Positions 44,771-52,890 of a stretch of DNA of 64,000 nucleotides are shown here, one piece after another (the first letter of the stretch is position 1; each line of letters begins with the position of its first letter). A model generated the notes under the pieces. That model ran no database searches, had not been told where the DNA came from, and worked only from the letters and a program-made list of their open reading frames with translations. The stretch comes from CAVXTF01 sp963701375 (lineage in GTDB: Bacteria > Actinomycetota > Acidimicrobiia > Acidimicrobiales > CAVXTF01). The translations under genes were made by a program, and so were the position numbers. The stretch is taken from positions 248,001 through 312,000 of the forward strand of contig CAVOZT010000003.1 in assembly GCA_963701375.1 (NCBI GenBank), read 5' to 3'.

Positions 44771-46381
44771 CTATCCCGCAAAGCGCTCCTCGCCGTGGAC
44801 GAGCCGGCGCTTCCATTCCGGGCGCGCTTTCGGAAACTCCAGCCTGGAGTGCGCTCCCCTGGTCTCCTCGCGGAGGTCGGCCGAAACGAGGAGCGCGCCG
44901 GCAACTGAGCACAGGTTGGCTAGCTCCGCTGTTGAGCGGTCGACTGCGAGCCCGGTCAGCCGCCGACGGACCTCGGAGACCGCGCGCGAGGCGGACGCCA
45001 ACGACGCGGCAGACCGGCTGACCCCCGCACCCTCGGTCATCGCGCGTTGCACCAGAGCACGCATCTTGACCGCATCGACCGATTCTCCATCCTCTGATTC
45101 CCCGACGGCGTTGTCCTTCGTGGCGCCGCGACCCACCCAGTCGCACGGAACCTCGGCATCGCTCGCAGAACCGAGGAGCACGGCCTGCATCGCGCCCGTC
45201 GGCTCGGGGCCTTTACGTCCCGAACAAAGCGCATCTGCCACCCTGGCGCCGAAGACCATCCCTTCGAGCAGCGAGTTGGAGGCCAGGCGGTTGGCGCCGT
45301 GCACGCCGGTGCAGGACGCCTCGCCGGCGGCCCAGAGGCCGGGCATCGCACTCGCCCCGTCCAAGTCGGTGAGCACACCTCCCGAGATGTAGTGCGCTGC
45401 GGGCGCTATCGGCAGCCAATCGACCGCGGGGTCGAGACCGGCCACCCGAAGAGACTCGGCGAGCGTCGGAAAACGCCTGTCGAAATTCTCGAGAGCGGTG
45501 GCGTCGAGCCAGAGGTGATCCACCCCGGTCTCGCTCATCCGCTCGGCCATCGCCCGGCTGACGACATCTCGTGGGGCGAGCTCGTCGACGAACCGTTCTC
45601 CCCGGTCGTCTTTCAAGAGTGCGCCGTGCCCACGCAGAGCCTCGGACAGAAGCGGCCGCGGCATGGCCGGGTGGTGAAGCGCCGTCGGGTGGAATTGCAT
45701 GAATTCGACGTCCGCGACCGGTACTCCGGCTCTTAGCGCCATCGCGATCCCGTCGCCCGTCGCCTCGTTCGGATTGGTCGTCACGGCGAACATCTGGCCG
45801 GCACCGCCGGTCGCGATGACGACCTGGCCCGCACGGACACTTTGCACCTCGCCCCGTGGATCGAGAGCCGTGACACCGACGCAGCGTCCGTCGGACACGA
45901 GAAGGTCGAGGGCAAGCCATCGCTCCAAGACCGCAGCTGCGGTGCGGGCGACGGCGGCCACGAGCGCGCGCTCGACCTCGGCTCCGGTTGCGGCGCCGCC
46001 CGCGTGAAGGATCCGTGCGATCGAGTGCCCGCCCTCTCGGGCGCGAGCGAGCCTGCCGGACTCCTCTGAGTCGAACACCGCACCGAGACCGATCAGCTCG
46101 CGGACCCGCAGCGGTCCCTCGTCAACGAGCACGCGTACGGCGCGGTCGTCGCACAGGCCCGCTCCGGCGGCGAGGGTGTCGGCGAGATGCAGGTCGGTCG
46201 AGTCCTCGTCGCCGCCGATCACTGCGGCCACCCCACCTTGAGCCCAGGCGGTCGCCGACTGGGAGAGATCCCCTTTGGTCAGGATCCCGACTCTTAAGCC
46301 GGGAACCTCCGCCAGACGCACGACGGTCGACAGACCGGCAACGCCACTTCCGAGGACGAGCACATCGAGATCAAGGTGCAC
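44771..46381 (-). CDS. nadB: L-aspartate oxidase
   Basis: A 536-residue flavoprotein oxidising aspartate to iminoaspartate for quinolinate synthesis. DVLVLGSGVAGLSTVVRLAE binds FAD; ATGGAGQMFAVTTNPNEATGDG, EFMQFHPTALHHP and ARDVVSRAMAERM-like segments (PRDVVSRAMAERM) and HYISGGVLTDLDGAS follow. nadA is not in view. It is five to ten bases from panD on one side and 46 from nadC on the other. Confidence 0.95.
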   Translation of the reverse strand: MHLDLDVLVLGSGVAGLSTVVRLAEVPGLRVGILTKGDLSQSATAWAQGGVAAVIGGDEDSTDLHLADTLAAGAGLCDDRAVRVLVDEGPLRVRELIGLGAVFDSEESGRLARAREGGHSIARILHAGGAATGAEVERALVAAVARTAAAVLERWLALDLLVSDGRCVGVTALDPRGEVQSVRAGQVVIATGGAGQMFAVTTNPNEATGDGIAMALRAGVPVADVEFMQFHPTALHHPAMPRPLLSEALRGHGALLKDDRGERFVDELAPRDVVSRAMAERMSETGVDHLWLDATALENFDRRFPTLAESLRVAGLDPAVDWLPIAPAAHYISGGVLTDLDGASAMPGLWAAGEASCTGVHGANRLASNSLLEGMVFGARVADALCSGRKGPEPTGAMQAVLLGSASDAEVPCDWVGRGATKDNAVGESEDGESVDAVKMRALVQRAMTEGAGVSRSAASLASASRAVSEVRRRLTGLAVDRSTAELANLCSVAGALLVSADLREETRGAHSRLEFPKARPEWKRRLVHGEERFAG

Positions 46382-46388
46382 AAGCGCG

Positions 46389-46781
46389 TCAGAGCGTCAC
46401 GGGGCGCCGCAGCTCGGTCTCGAGGCGGGACGTGGATTCGTCGACGCAACTGTTGGTGGAATCGACGTGGACCACACGCGGCACGAACGAGGTGAGCTCG
46501 GCCTCTTCGTAGTCCGCATATGTGATGACGATCACCTTGTCGCCGCGCTGGACGAGTCGTGCGGCGGCACCGTTCAAGCAAACTTCTCGTGGACCGCCGA
46601 GGATCGCATACGTCTCGAACCGCGCTCCGTTGTCGATGTCGAGAACGGTCACCTGCTCGTACTCGCGGATGTCCGCCAGACGCATGAGCTCCGGGTCCAG
46701 GCTGATCGAACCGACGTAGTCGAGGTTCGCATCGGTGACCGTCGCGCGGTGGATCTTCGACTTCATCATGCGTCGCCGCAT
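46389..46781 (-). CDS. panD: aspartate 1-decarboxylase
   Basis: A 130-residue pyruvoyl enzyme making beta-alanine for pantothenate. The self-cleavage site is Gly24-Ser25 in LDYVGSISLD; Lys8 in the start segment MMKSKIHRATVT and GDKVIVITYADYEE are typical. ATG 46781 lies seven bases behind a GGGGAG site. It follows panC by 44 bases. Confidence 0.96.
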   Translation of the reverse strand: MRRRMMKSKIHRATVTDANLDYVGSISLDPELMRLADIREYEQVTVLDIDNGARFETYAILGGPREVCLNGAAARLVQRGDKVIVITYADYEEAELTSFVPRVVHVDSTNSCVDESTSRLETELRRPVTL

Positions 46782-46825
46782 GTCATCACTCCCCTTTGCT
46801 CATGAGGTTGTGTTCGGCGTCGTGC

Positions 46826-47746
46826 TCATGGCGTTGTGCTCATCGCGGCGGCCGGCACGTCTCCGACCTCCACCCCCACGACGGCACCGAGATTGTCGAT
46901 CAGCCGTACATTCCCGACTCGCGCTGCGATCAGCAGGCGAACTTCTCCGCTCAATTTCTCGGGAGTCGACATCGAAAGAGCGTCCACCACTTCCGCGTAT
47001 TCGGGCTCGACACTCGGCTCTTGTGCAAGGACACGCTGCATGGCGTCGCGTACGTGTCCCGGGTCGTCCTCCCCGTCAGCGACGGCGGCGGCGCCTGCGA
47101 CGAGCGCACGGTTGATCACGGCCGCACGGCGGCGCGGACCGCGTCGAGGCGCGCGTTGCGGCTCGACAGACGCGAGACCGTGCGGTTCGCGAACGGTAGG
47201 GCACGCAACCACGTGCACCGGCATGCAGAGATCCCTGACAAGCCTGCGAACGACGGCGACCTGCTGGAAGTCCTTCTCGCCGAAGTACGCCGTGCACCGC
47301 CCCGCCATTGCGAACAGCTTCGTGACAACGGTTGCAACGCCGTCGAAATGGCCCGGACGGAACTTCCCTTCGAGCACGTCGCTCACCCCGGCCACGTGAA
47401 CCGTCGTCGCAGGAGCAGCCGGATGATCCGGGTAGAGCTCGCTCACGTCGGGAACGAAAACGATGTCGGCGCCCGCGTCGGAAAGCAGCTCCAGATCTGC
47501 GCCGAGGTCACGGGGATAGGCGTCGAGATCGGCTGGGTCGTCGAATTGCAGCGGGTTCACGAAGATCGTCACCGCTACGCACTCACACTCGCCAGACGCG
47601 CGCTCGACGAGCGATCGGTGGCCGTCGTGAAGCGCGCCCATGGTTGGGACGAGACCGACCGAGTGGCCCGCAGAACGGGCCTCGTCCAAGGCGACGGAGA
47701 ACTCCGACGCCGTGAACACCACTCTGACGGCCTCCGCCCCGCTCAC
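46826..47746 (-). CDS. panC: pantothenate synthetase (local compensated frame change)
   Basis: A 306-residue ligase joining pantoate and beta-alanine. VGLVPTMGALHDGHRSLVE has the HxGH nucleotide site; VNPLQFDDPADLDAYPR and FGEKDFQQVAVVRRLV are conserved. After CPTVREPHGLA the family has SSRN, which binds ATP phosphate. In this sequence SSRNARLDAVR is present but in another frame, and the main frame reads a run of arginine-proline instead; both edges (47128-47172) need a one-base change that cancels out. Two base errors are the simplest explanation. Confidence 0.92.
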   Translation of the reverse strand: MSGAEAVRVVFTASEFSVALDEARSAGHSVGLVPTMGALHDGHRSLVERASGECECVAVTIFVNPLQFDDPADLDAYPRDLGADLELLSDAGADIVFVPDVSELYPDHPAAPATTVHVAGVSDVLEGKFRPGHFDGVATVVTKLFAMAGRCTAYFGEKDFQQVAVVRRLVRDLCMPVHVVACPTVREPHGLASVEPQRAPRRGPRRRAAVINRALVAGAAAVADGEDDPGHVRDAMQRVLAQEPSVEPEYAEVVDALSMSTPEKLSGEVRLLIAARVGNVRLIDNLGAVVGVEVGDVPAAAMSTTP

Positions 47747-47748
47747 TG

Positions 47749-48525
47749 CTAAGCCACCTCGACAGGAAGTTCCGCTTCAGGCTCGAGCACCGCGGTAGCG
47801 GCTCCTGCGTCGAGACCCTGGTCGACGAGGCGGCACGCCAGCGCGACACCTGCGTCGTAACCCGCGCGCTCTTCGGGAGCGAGAGCGGCGCGGTGACGCG
47901 CAAGCGTCGCCGTGTCCCCCCTCGCTGCCGGGCCGGTAAGGGAAGCAGCGGGACCGAGCCTTTCGACGTCGGCGAGCGCGGCCCTCGAAAGCCCGAGAAA
48001 GACGTCGAGGTCGAGACCGATGCTGTTGGCGACCCTCTCGACCTGTCCCATGAGGGCCACGACGTGGTTCGCAGCGATCGCAGCCGCCGCGTGATACGCC
48101 GCCCGGTTCTCGTCGCGCACCGTGACCGTCCTGCCGCCGAGGCTCGCTGCGAGTTCGGCCGCGATCGGGTCCCCCGCCACTGCGAAGGTCGCCCCCGCTT
48201 CAAGCCGGGCCGCCCCGACCTCGGCCGTCGGCATAGGAACGAGGGGGTGCATCGACCCGCGCCTCACGTGTGGGGCGAGCACCTCCAGCCCCTGGGAGCC
48301 AGAGAGGTGGAGAACCGCAGTCGAGTCCACCGGCCGTACCTTGCGGGCAACCTCCGCGATGCGACGGTCTGGGACCGCGAGGATGAGGACGTCTACGCCC
48401 GATGCCGCGTCGGACGGGTCGTCTGCCGAAGAGACGAAACCGGATATCTCGTGGCCGGCCGCGGCGAGAGCACTCGCGACGGACATGCCGGCCCGGCCAG
48501 GACCGATCAAGCGAACAGTGGCCAC
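47749..48525 (-). CDS. Rossmann-like/DUF2520 protein, possible ketopantoate reductase relative
   Basis: A 258-residue protein with an NAD(P)-binding start (RLIGPGRAGMSVASALAAAGH), VDVLILAVPDRRIAEVA, then LHLSGSQGLEVLAPHVRRGSMHPLVPMP, and a helical C-terminal domain: this is the Rossmann plus DUF2520 arrangement of actinobacteria. Its steady place directly upstream of panC in this phylum suggests a step in pantothenate making, perhaps a ketopantoate reductase, but the function is not settled. It ends two bases before the panC start. Confidence 0.8.
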   Translation of the reverse strand: MATVRLIGPGRAGMSVASALAAAGHEISGFVSSADDPSDAASGVDVLILAVPDRRIAEVARKVRPVDSTAVLHLSGSQGLEVLAPHVRRGSMHPLVPMPTAEVGAARLEAGATFAVAGDPIAAELAASLGGRTVTVRDENRAAYHAAAAIAANHVVALMGQVERVANSIGLDLDVFLGLSRAALADVERLGPAASLTGPAARGDTATLARHRAALAPEERAGYDAGVALACRLVDQGLDAGAATAVLEPEAELPVEVA

Positions 48526-48594
48526 CCCGGAACCCCTTTCTGCGATCCAGCCCTCAAGGGTGCCGGTCGCTCAGGAGACAGATCGCTCTGGTAC

Positions 48595-49065
48595 TCAGAC
48601 AGAGCCTATTAGACGGCGGACCCTCCCTCCAGCCGCTTCGAGGCGATCGGCCCCGACGAGATCCGGAGCCAGGTCGGCCAGGGGGGCGAGGACGAACCGC
48701 CTCTCCCACATTCGGGGGTGCGGTACCTGCAGGTCGGGCTCATCAACCGTCAGGTCTCCGACGAGCAGGATGTCTACGTCGAGCGTCCGCGGCCCGTCGC
48801 GAACCTCGCGCTTTCGGGCGGCCTCGGTCTCGAGCCGTCGGCCGATCTCGAGAAGTTCTCTGGGCGACATCTCGGTCAGGAGCTCGACGACGACGTTCAG
48901 GTACGGATCCTGGCCCGGCGGGCCGCCGACCGGCTCGGTCTCGTAGACGGGCGACACACCGACCACGTCGGGCAGACCGGCGACGGCGCTGCGGACGAGC
49001 GCCAACCTGTCGCCCATGTTCGAGCCGATCCCGATGAAGGCCCTTACCGGGCTACCTGCGCCCAC
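48595..49065 (-). CDS. folK: 6-hydroxymethyl-7,8-dihydropterin pyrophosphokinase
   Basis: A 156-residue folate enzyme transferring pyrophosphate from ATP. FIGIGSNMGDRL opens the fold; DPYLNVVVELLT, GPRTLDVDILLVGD and LQVPHPRMWERRFVL are the pterin and magnesium-binding segments. It overlaps the folB end by 14 bases. The short gap to the DUF2520 gene (69 bases) suggests a continuing transcript. Confidence 0.95.
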   Translation of the reverse strand: MGAGSPVRAFIGIGSNMGDRLALVRSAVAGLPDVVGVSPVYETEPVGGPPGQDPYLNVVVELLTEMSPRELLEIGRRLETEAARKREVRDGPRTLDVDILLVGDLTVDEPDLQVPHPRMWERRFVLAPLADLAPDLVGADRLEAAGGRVRRLIGSV

Positions 49066-49417
49066 GTGTTATCCGCACACCCGCCGAACGAATGTCGAAT
49101 GGGACCGGAGGCCGCAGCTTGCGAACGGACACGGTGACCTGTTCTACACGCTCGTCTGCCAAGAGGGAGTCGGCGACCGCGTGCGCGAGCGTCTCGAGGA
49201 GGCGGAACGACGAGTCGGTCACTACATGGGACGCCCCGTCGAGCAAAGTCTTGTAGTCCACGGTGTCTTCGACCTCGTCGCTCGACGCGGCCATCGAGGT
49301 GTCGAGGACGACGTCCAAATCCAGCTCGAACGGCTGTGGGGTCTGCCGCTCCAGCTCGCCTACACCGTGCCTACCGAGCAGCCGGAGTCCCCGGAGCTCG
49401 ATCACATCGGCGGTCAC
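49052..49417 (-). CDS. folB: dihydroneopterin aldolase
   Basis: A 121-residue folate enzyme splitting dihydroneopterin. IELRGLRLLGRHGVGELERQ holds the conserved glutamate, and DYKTLLDGASHVVTDSSFRLLETLAHAVA and VSVRKLRPPVPFD (catalytic lysine) follow. Its start overlaps the pseudophosphatase stop by four bases and its end overlaps folK. Confidence 0.94.
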   Translation of the reverse strand: MTADVIELRGLRLLGRHGVGELERQTPQPFELDLDVVLDTSMAASSDEVEDTVDYKTLLDGASHVVTDSSFRLLETLAHAVADSLLADERVEQVTVSVRKLRPPVPFDIRSAGVRITRGRR

Positions 49418-49935
49418 TCAGTCGTTCTCTGCGAAGGTTGAGTGAGGTCTGCTGCCTGAGCCGCGAGGTCGCGCCCCAACGGCCCGAGCTGGCGGCCCGA
49501 AAGCCGCTCAACGACCGCGATCGCCTGGGGTCCAGCAGGGAGGCGCCCCGACCAGAGCAAGAAGCCCCCGACGACGCCGACCACGCTGTCTCCTAGCTCT
49601 TCTTGGTGGATGAGTATTCGCTCGCCTTTGCCCAGCCACTCCTCGAGCTGCAAGAACAGCTCCGACAACGTCTCGCGGGCGTCGCCGGAAGGCGGCATAG
49701 GGAAGTGAGCGGAGGCGACGTCGCCCTTCTCGTAGGCCTGAAGGTTGTGCGGGGACGGGAGCATCGAGACGATGCGGGTGAATCCCTGGACCCTCAGCCA
49801 GATGATCTCCTCCTGACGACGGACGCGGCGGTGGTTCGGCGCGAACCCGCCCGGGCGCTCACTCATTGCCAGCTGATCCTGGATCACCCACGTGAAGTTG
49901 CGCGGCGGGATCCCGGCAGCCCACTTTCCTCTCAT
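49414..49935 (-). CDS. protein-tyrosine-phosphatase-like protein with degenerate active site
   Basis: A 173-residue soluble protein. It has the layout of the dual-specificity phosphatase fold: EEIIWLRVQGFTRIVSMLPSP near residue 42, FPMPPSGD like the general-acid loop, then GERILIHQEELGDSVVGVVGG at 104-124 in the place of the signature VxVHCxxGxxRS. The catalytic cysteine is Gln111 and the arginine is absent, so phosphatase activity is unlikely. It lies between folP and folB with four-base overlaps on both sides, so it must be made with folate enzymes. It may be a binding or scaffold protein. The fold call is by pattern only. Confidence 0.6.
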   Translation of the reverse strand: MRGKWAAGIPPRNFTWVIQDQLAMSERPGGFAPNHRRVRRQEEIIWLRVQGFTRIVSMLPSPHNLQAYEKGDVASAHFPMPPSGDARETLSELFLQLEEWLGKGERILIHQEELGDSVVGVVGGFLLWSGRLPAGPQAIAVVERLSGRQLGPLGRDLAAQAADLTQPSQRTTE

Positions 49936-50771
49936 AGATCCCCTCCAGCGTTCGTCTCCGCGATCCTTGGCTGTGTGGTCTTAGGGTGCCCGAGGCGGGC
50001 CGGCCCTACGAGTGTCGCGGCCTGAACAGTAGGGCCGACGTCGTGGACCCTCACCATCGAAGCTCCGGCGAGCATTGCCCACGTGGCGGTCGCAAGCGAC
50101 GCCTCGAGGCGCTCGCCCGTGGACGCTGCCGAGCCGTCTGCTCCGGGTGCAACTACTCCAAGGAATCCCTTTCGGCTGGTTCCGACGAGAACTGGGAAGC
50201 CCGCAGCCGCCAACTCGGGCAGGTGACGGAGCAGGGCAAGGTTGTGTCCGAGGGTCTTCCCGAAACCGATTCCGGGGTCGACCCAGACCTCCGTGACCCC
50301 GGCTGCCACCGCAGTCGTCGCCCGGTCGAGCAGGAAGCCGTGAACTTCCGCCACGACGTCTGTGTACCTCGGCTCGATCTGCATCGTCTGCGGGGTCCCC
50401 TGCATGTGCATGGCGACCCACCCCACGCCCGTCGATGCGGCGACTTCCCATAGGGCCGCCGAGATGTCGTTGAGCAACGTGGCGCCCGCGTCGATCGCAG
50501 CCAAAGCCACGGATTTCTTGGTCGTGTCCACTGAAACGCGAACCGACCTGGCGAGAGCTTCCACGACGGGGACCACTCGCCTCAGCTCCTCTGCCTCACC
50601 GACCGGCTCGGCGCCGGGGCGGGTCGACTCACCGCCCACGTCCACCACGTCGGCGCCTGCGGCCACGAGCTCGAGCCCGTGCTCGACGGCAAGGCCGTGA
50701 TCCATGAATTGTCCCCCGTCAGAAAACGAATCAGGCGTGACGTTGAGCACACCCATGACGAGAGGACGCAT
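49932..50771 (-). CDS. folP: dihydropteroate synthase
   Basis: A 279-residue TIM-barrel enzyme joining para-aminobenzoate to the pterin, the sulfonamide target. MGVLNVTPDSFSDGGQF, DVGGESTRPGAEPV, SVDTTKKSVALAA and WVDPGIGFGKT are hallmarks. It ends in a four-base overlap with the pseudophosphatase gene. A gap of 82 bases separates it from folE. Confidence 0.95.
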   Translation of the reverse strand: MRPLVMGVLNVTPDSFSDGGQFMDHGLAVEHGLELVAAGADVVDVGGESTRPGAEPVGEAEELRRVVPVVEALARSVRVSVDTTKKSVALAAIDAGATLLNDISAALWEVAASTGVGWVAMHMQGTPQTMQIEPRYTDVVAEVHGFLLDRATTAVAAGVTEVWVDPGIGFGKTLGHNLALLRHLPELAAAGFPVLVGTSRKGFLGVVAPGADGSAASTGERLEASLATATWAMLAGASMVRVHDVGPTVQAATLVGPARLGHPKTTQPRIAETNAGGDL

Positions 50772-50853
50772 ACGTCCCTACAGTAGAGCCCCCGGAACGC
50801 ACCGGTTTTGTCCCAAAAGCACTCGGGGTGATTGTGCCGCAGGCCTGGGACCC

Positions 50854-51423
50854 TCAGCGGCCGTGGACGAACGCCATGGCCTCTCCGCGGGTACGAGGGT
50901 CGTCCTTGAAGATGCCGCGGAGCGCGGAGGTCACGGTCAGGGTGCCGGGTTTCCTGACGCCGCGCATCGACATGCAGAGGTGCTCGGCTTCGACCACGAC
51001 GAGCGCACCTCGTGGAGCCAGCGTCTCCATTAGAGTGTCGGCGATCTGAGAGGTCATCCTTTCTTGGACCTGAAGGCGCTTGGCGTAAGCGTCCACCAGC
51101 CGTGCGAGCTTCGAGAGCCCGGTGATCCTGCCGTCTTCACCGGGGATGTAAGCGACGTGGGCCTTGCCCATGAACGGCACCAGATGGTGCTCGCACAATG
51201 ACGCGAACGGGATGTCGCGCACCATCACCATCTCGTCGTGCTCCGCTGCGAAGGTGAGAGTCAGGTGTTTGCTCGGATCCTCGTGGAGCCCCGAGAACAG
51301 TTCCTCGTACATGGACGCGACGCGCCGCGGCGTGGCCTCGAGGCCTTCGCGATCGGGATCCTCTCCGATACCCAGGAGCAGCTCTCGCACCGCGCGCTCT
51401 ATGCGCTCCGGATCGAGGCTCAC
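50854..51423 (-). CDS. folE: GTP cyclohydrolase I
   Basis: A 189-residue enzyme that starts folate synthesis from GTP. FASLCEHHLVPFMGKAHVAYIP holds the zinc cysteine and histidines; GLSKLARLVDAYAKRLQVQERMT and CMSMRGVRKPGTLT (second zinc cysteine) complete the site. It lies nine bases after hpt and leads the folate genes. Frame intact. Confidence 0.96.
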   Translation of the reverse strand: MSLDPERIERAVRELLLGIGEDPDREGLEATPRRVASMYEELFSGLHEDPSKHLTLTFAAEHDEMVMVRDIPFASLCEHHLVPFMGKAHVAYIPGEDGRITGLSKLARLVDAYAKRLQVQERMTSQIADTLMETLAPRGALVVVEAEHLCMSMRGVRKPGTLTVTSALRGIFKDDPRTRGEAMAFVHGR

Positions 51424-51432
51424 CGCCTCACC

Positions 51433-51993
51433 TCATCCATCGGTCACCTCACCTGTGTACACGTGCAGGTCACGAAGGTTCCTGAACCGTTCGGCGACGT
51501 CGAGCCCGTAGCCAACCACGAAGTCGGGCGGAATACGGAACCCGACATAGCGAAGGTCGAGATCGGTTCTCTGCCGACCCTCTTTTACCAGGAGCGCGCA
51601 GACCTCGAGGCTGGCAGGCTGGCGCGCAAGCAGGTTTCGCCTGAGATACGAAAGGGTGAGCCCGCTGTCGACGATGTCCTCGACGATGATCACGTGGCGG
51701 CCGGTCAGGTCGGTGTCGAGATCCTTCACGATCCTCACGACGCCGCTGGTGGAGGTTCCGGTGCCGTAGGAGGCGACGGCCATCACGTCTACCTCGACCG
51801 GGAGACGGATCTCGCGTGCCAGGTCGCTCATGAACACGAACGCCCCCTTGAGCACGCCGACGAGCAGAGGTGGCCGGTCGGCGTAGTCGGCGGCTATCTG
51901 CGCCCCCAGCTCGCCGACCTTGCGGCGCAGGTCGGCTTCGCTGACGACGACGGGGCCGATCAGCGGATCATCTCTCCACTTGCCGGCGCTCAA
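51433..51993 (-). CDS. hpt: hypoxanthine-guanine phosphoribosyltransferase
   Basis: A purine-salvage enzyme of about 186 residues. LVGVLKGAFVFMSDLAREI, DVMAVASYGTGTSTSGVVRI and the PRPP loop GRHVIIVEDIVDSGLTL are classical. Its start is best put at TTG 51993, which overlaps the tilS stop (TTGA). The reading frame runs on upstream into tilS only because tilS carries an extra base, so it looks like a TilS-Hpt fusion. Real TilS/HprT fusions are known in some Firmicutes, but here the tilS end is plain in its own frame. Confidence 0.92.
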   Translation of the reverse strand: MSAGKWRDDPLIGPVVVSEADLRRKVGELGAQIAADYADRPPLLVGVLKGAFVFMSDLAREIRLPVEVDVMAVASYGTGTSTSGVVRIVKDLDTDLTGRHVIIVEDIVDSGLTLSYLRRNLLARQPASLEVCALLVKEGRQRTDLDLRYVGFRIPPDFVVGYGLDVAERFRNLRDLHVYTGEVTDG

Positions 51994-52890
51994 CTCGTCC
52001 CTCCACCAACATGGACGACAAGCGGCTCTGCCCGAAGACGTCCGGCAGTCCTGCGTACCCGCGTGGTCGGAGCGACCTCGGTCCCGAGCACCTCCCCGCG
52101 CGACGGCGAGCACCCGCTCCACCGCTGCAAGGTCCGGTGGGTAAGGCCCGTCTCCTCTGAGCCACCCCCTTAGCGCTCGCCTCGCAATAGGCGCCGGCGC
52201 GGCGGCAATCTCTGCCGCGTCGGTCGGATCGAGGTCCGCAGCCTTGGCGCCAAGCCAATCTGCGTCTTCTCCCGCGAGAAGCGCGAGCCGAGCAAGAAGA
52301 GGCGTCACGTCGCGTCCGGCAAGCTCGGAACAGAGAGGCAGCAACTCGTGTCGCACCCGGTTCCTCTGGATGGAGGGGTCGACGTTCGACGGGTCCTCCA
52401 GGGGTTCGAGACCTGCTCCGAGCGTTACTCCGAGCGCCTCTTTGCGACGGAGAGCGAGAAGCGGGTGCTCGGGTCCCGGTCTCATCGCCGCGAGACCGTC
52501 GGGCCCCGTCCCCCTGAGCAGCCTGAGAAGCACCGTCTCGGCCTGGTCGTCCATCGTGTGGCCCGTGGCCGCACCCTTCGGCAGGACGGCGCGTCTGGCT
52601 GTTCGTGCTCGAGCCTCTAAGTTCGGGCCGAGCCCAACCATTGCGTTCAGAGCGCGAAAACTCGCACCGAGACGGCGCGCAGCTTGCTCGACACGCTCGG
52701 CTTCCTCGCCCGATCCGGGTCGCAATCCGTGGTCAACGTGCACCGCCGTCACCTCGCAGCCGGCGGCGGTGGCGAGCACGAGCAGCGCGAGGGAGTCGGC
52801 TCCGCCCGACACGGCGCACACGACCGGTTTCCCTGACTCCGGAAAGGTGCAACGGCCTAGAAGCGACCGCACCCCCTCGTCGGGGTTCAC
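51990..52890 (-). CDS. tilS: tRNA(Ile)-lysidine synthetase (one frame change near the C-terminus)
   Basis: It modifies C34 of tRNA-Ile to lysidine. The PP-loop is VVCAVSGGADSLALLVLA; VHVDHGLRPGSGEEAE, TGHTMDDQAETVLLRLLRG and SNVDPSIQRNRVRHELLP follow. After VERVLAVAR the frame changes at CCCC 52094-52097; the restored frame reads EVLGTEVAPTTRVRRTAGRL and stops at 51990. GTG 52890 overlaps the stop of the DUF2342 gene (GTGA) and was preferred to ATG 52929 for that reason. Confidence 0.92.
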
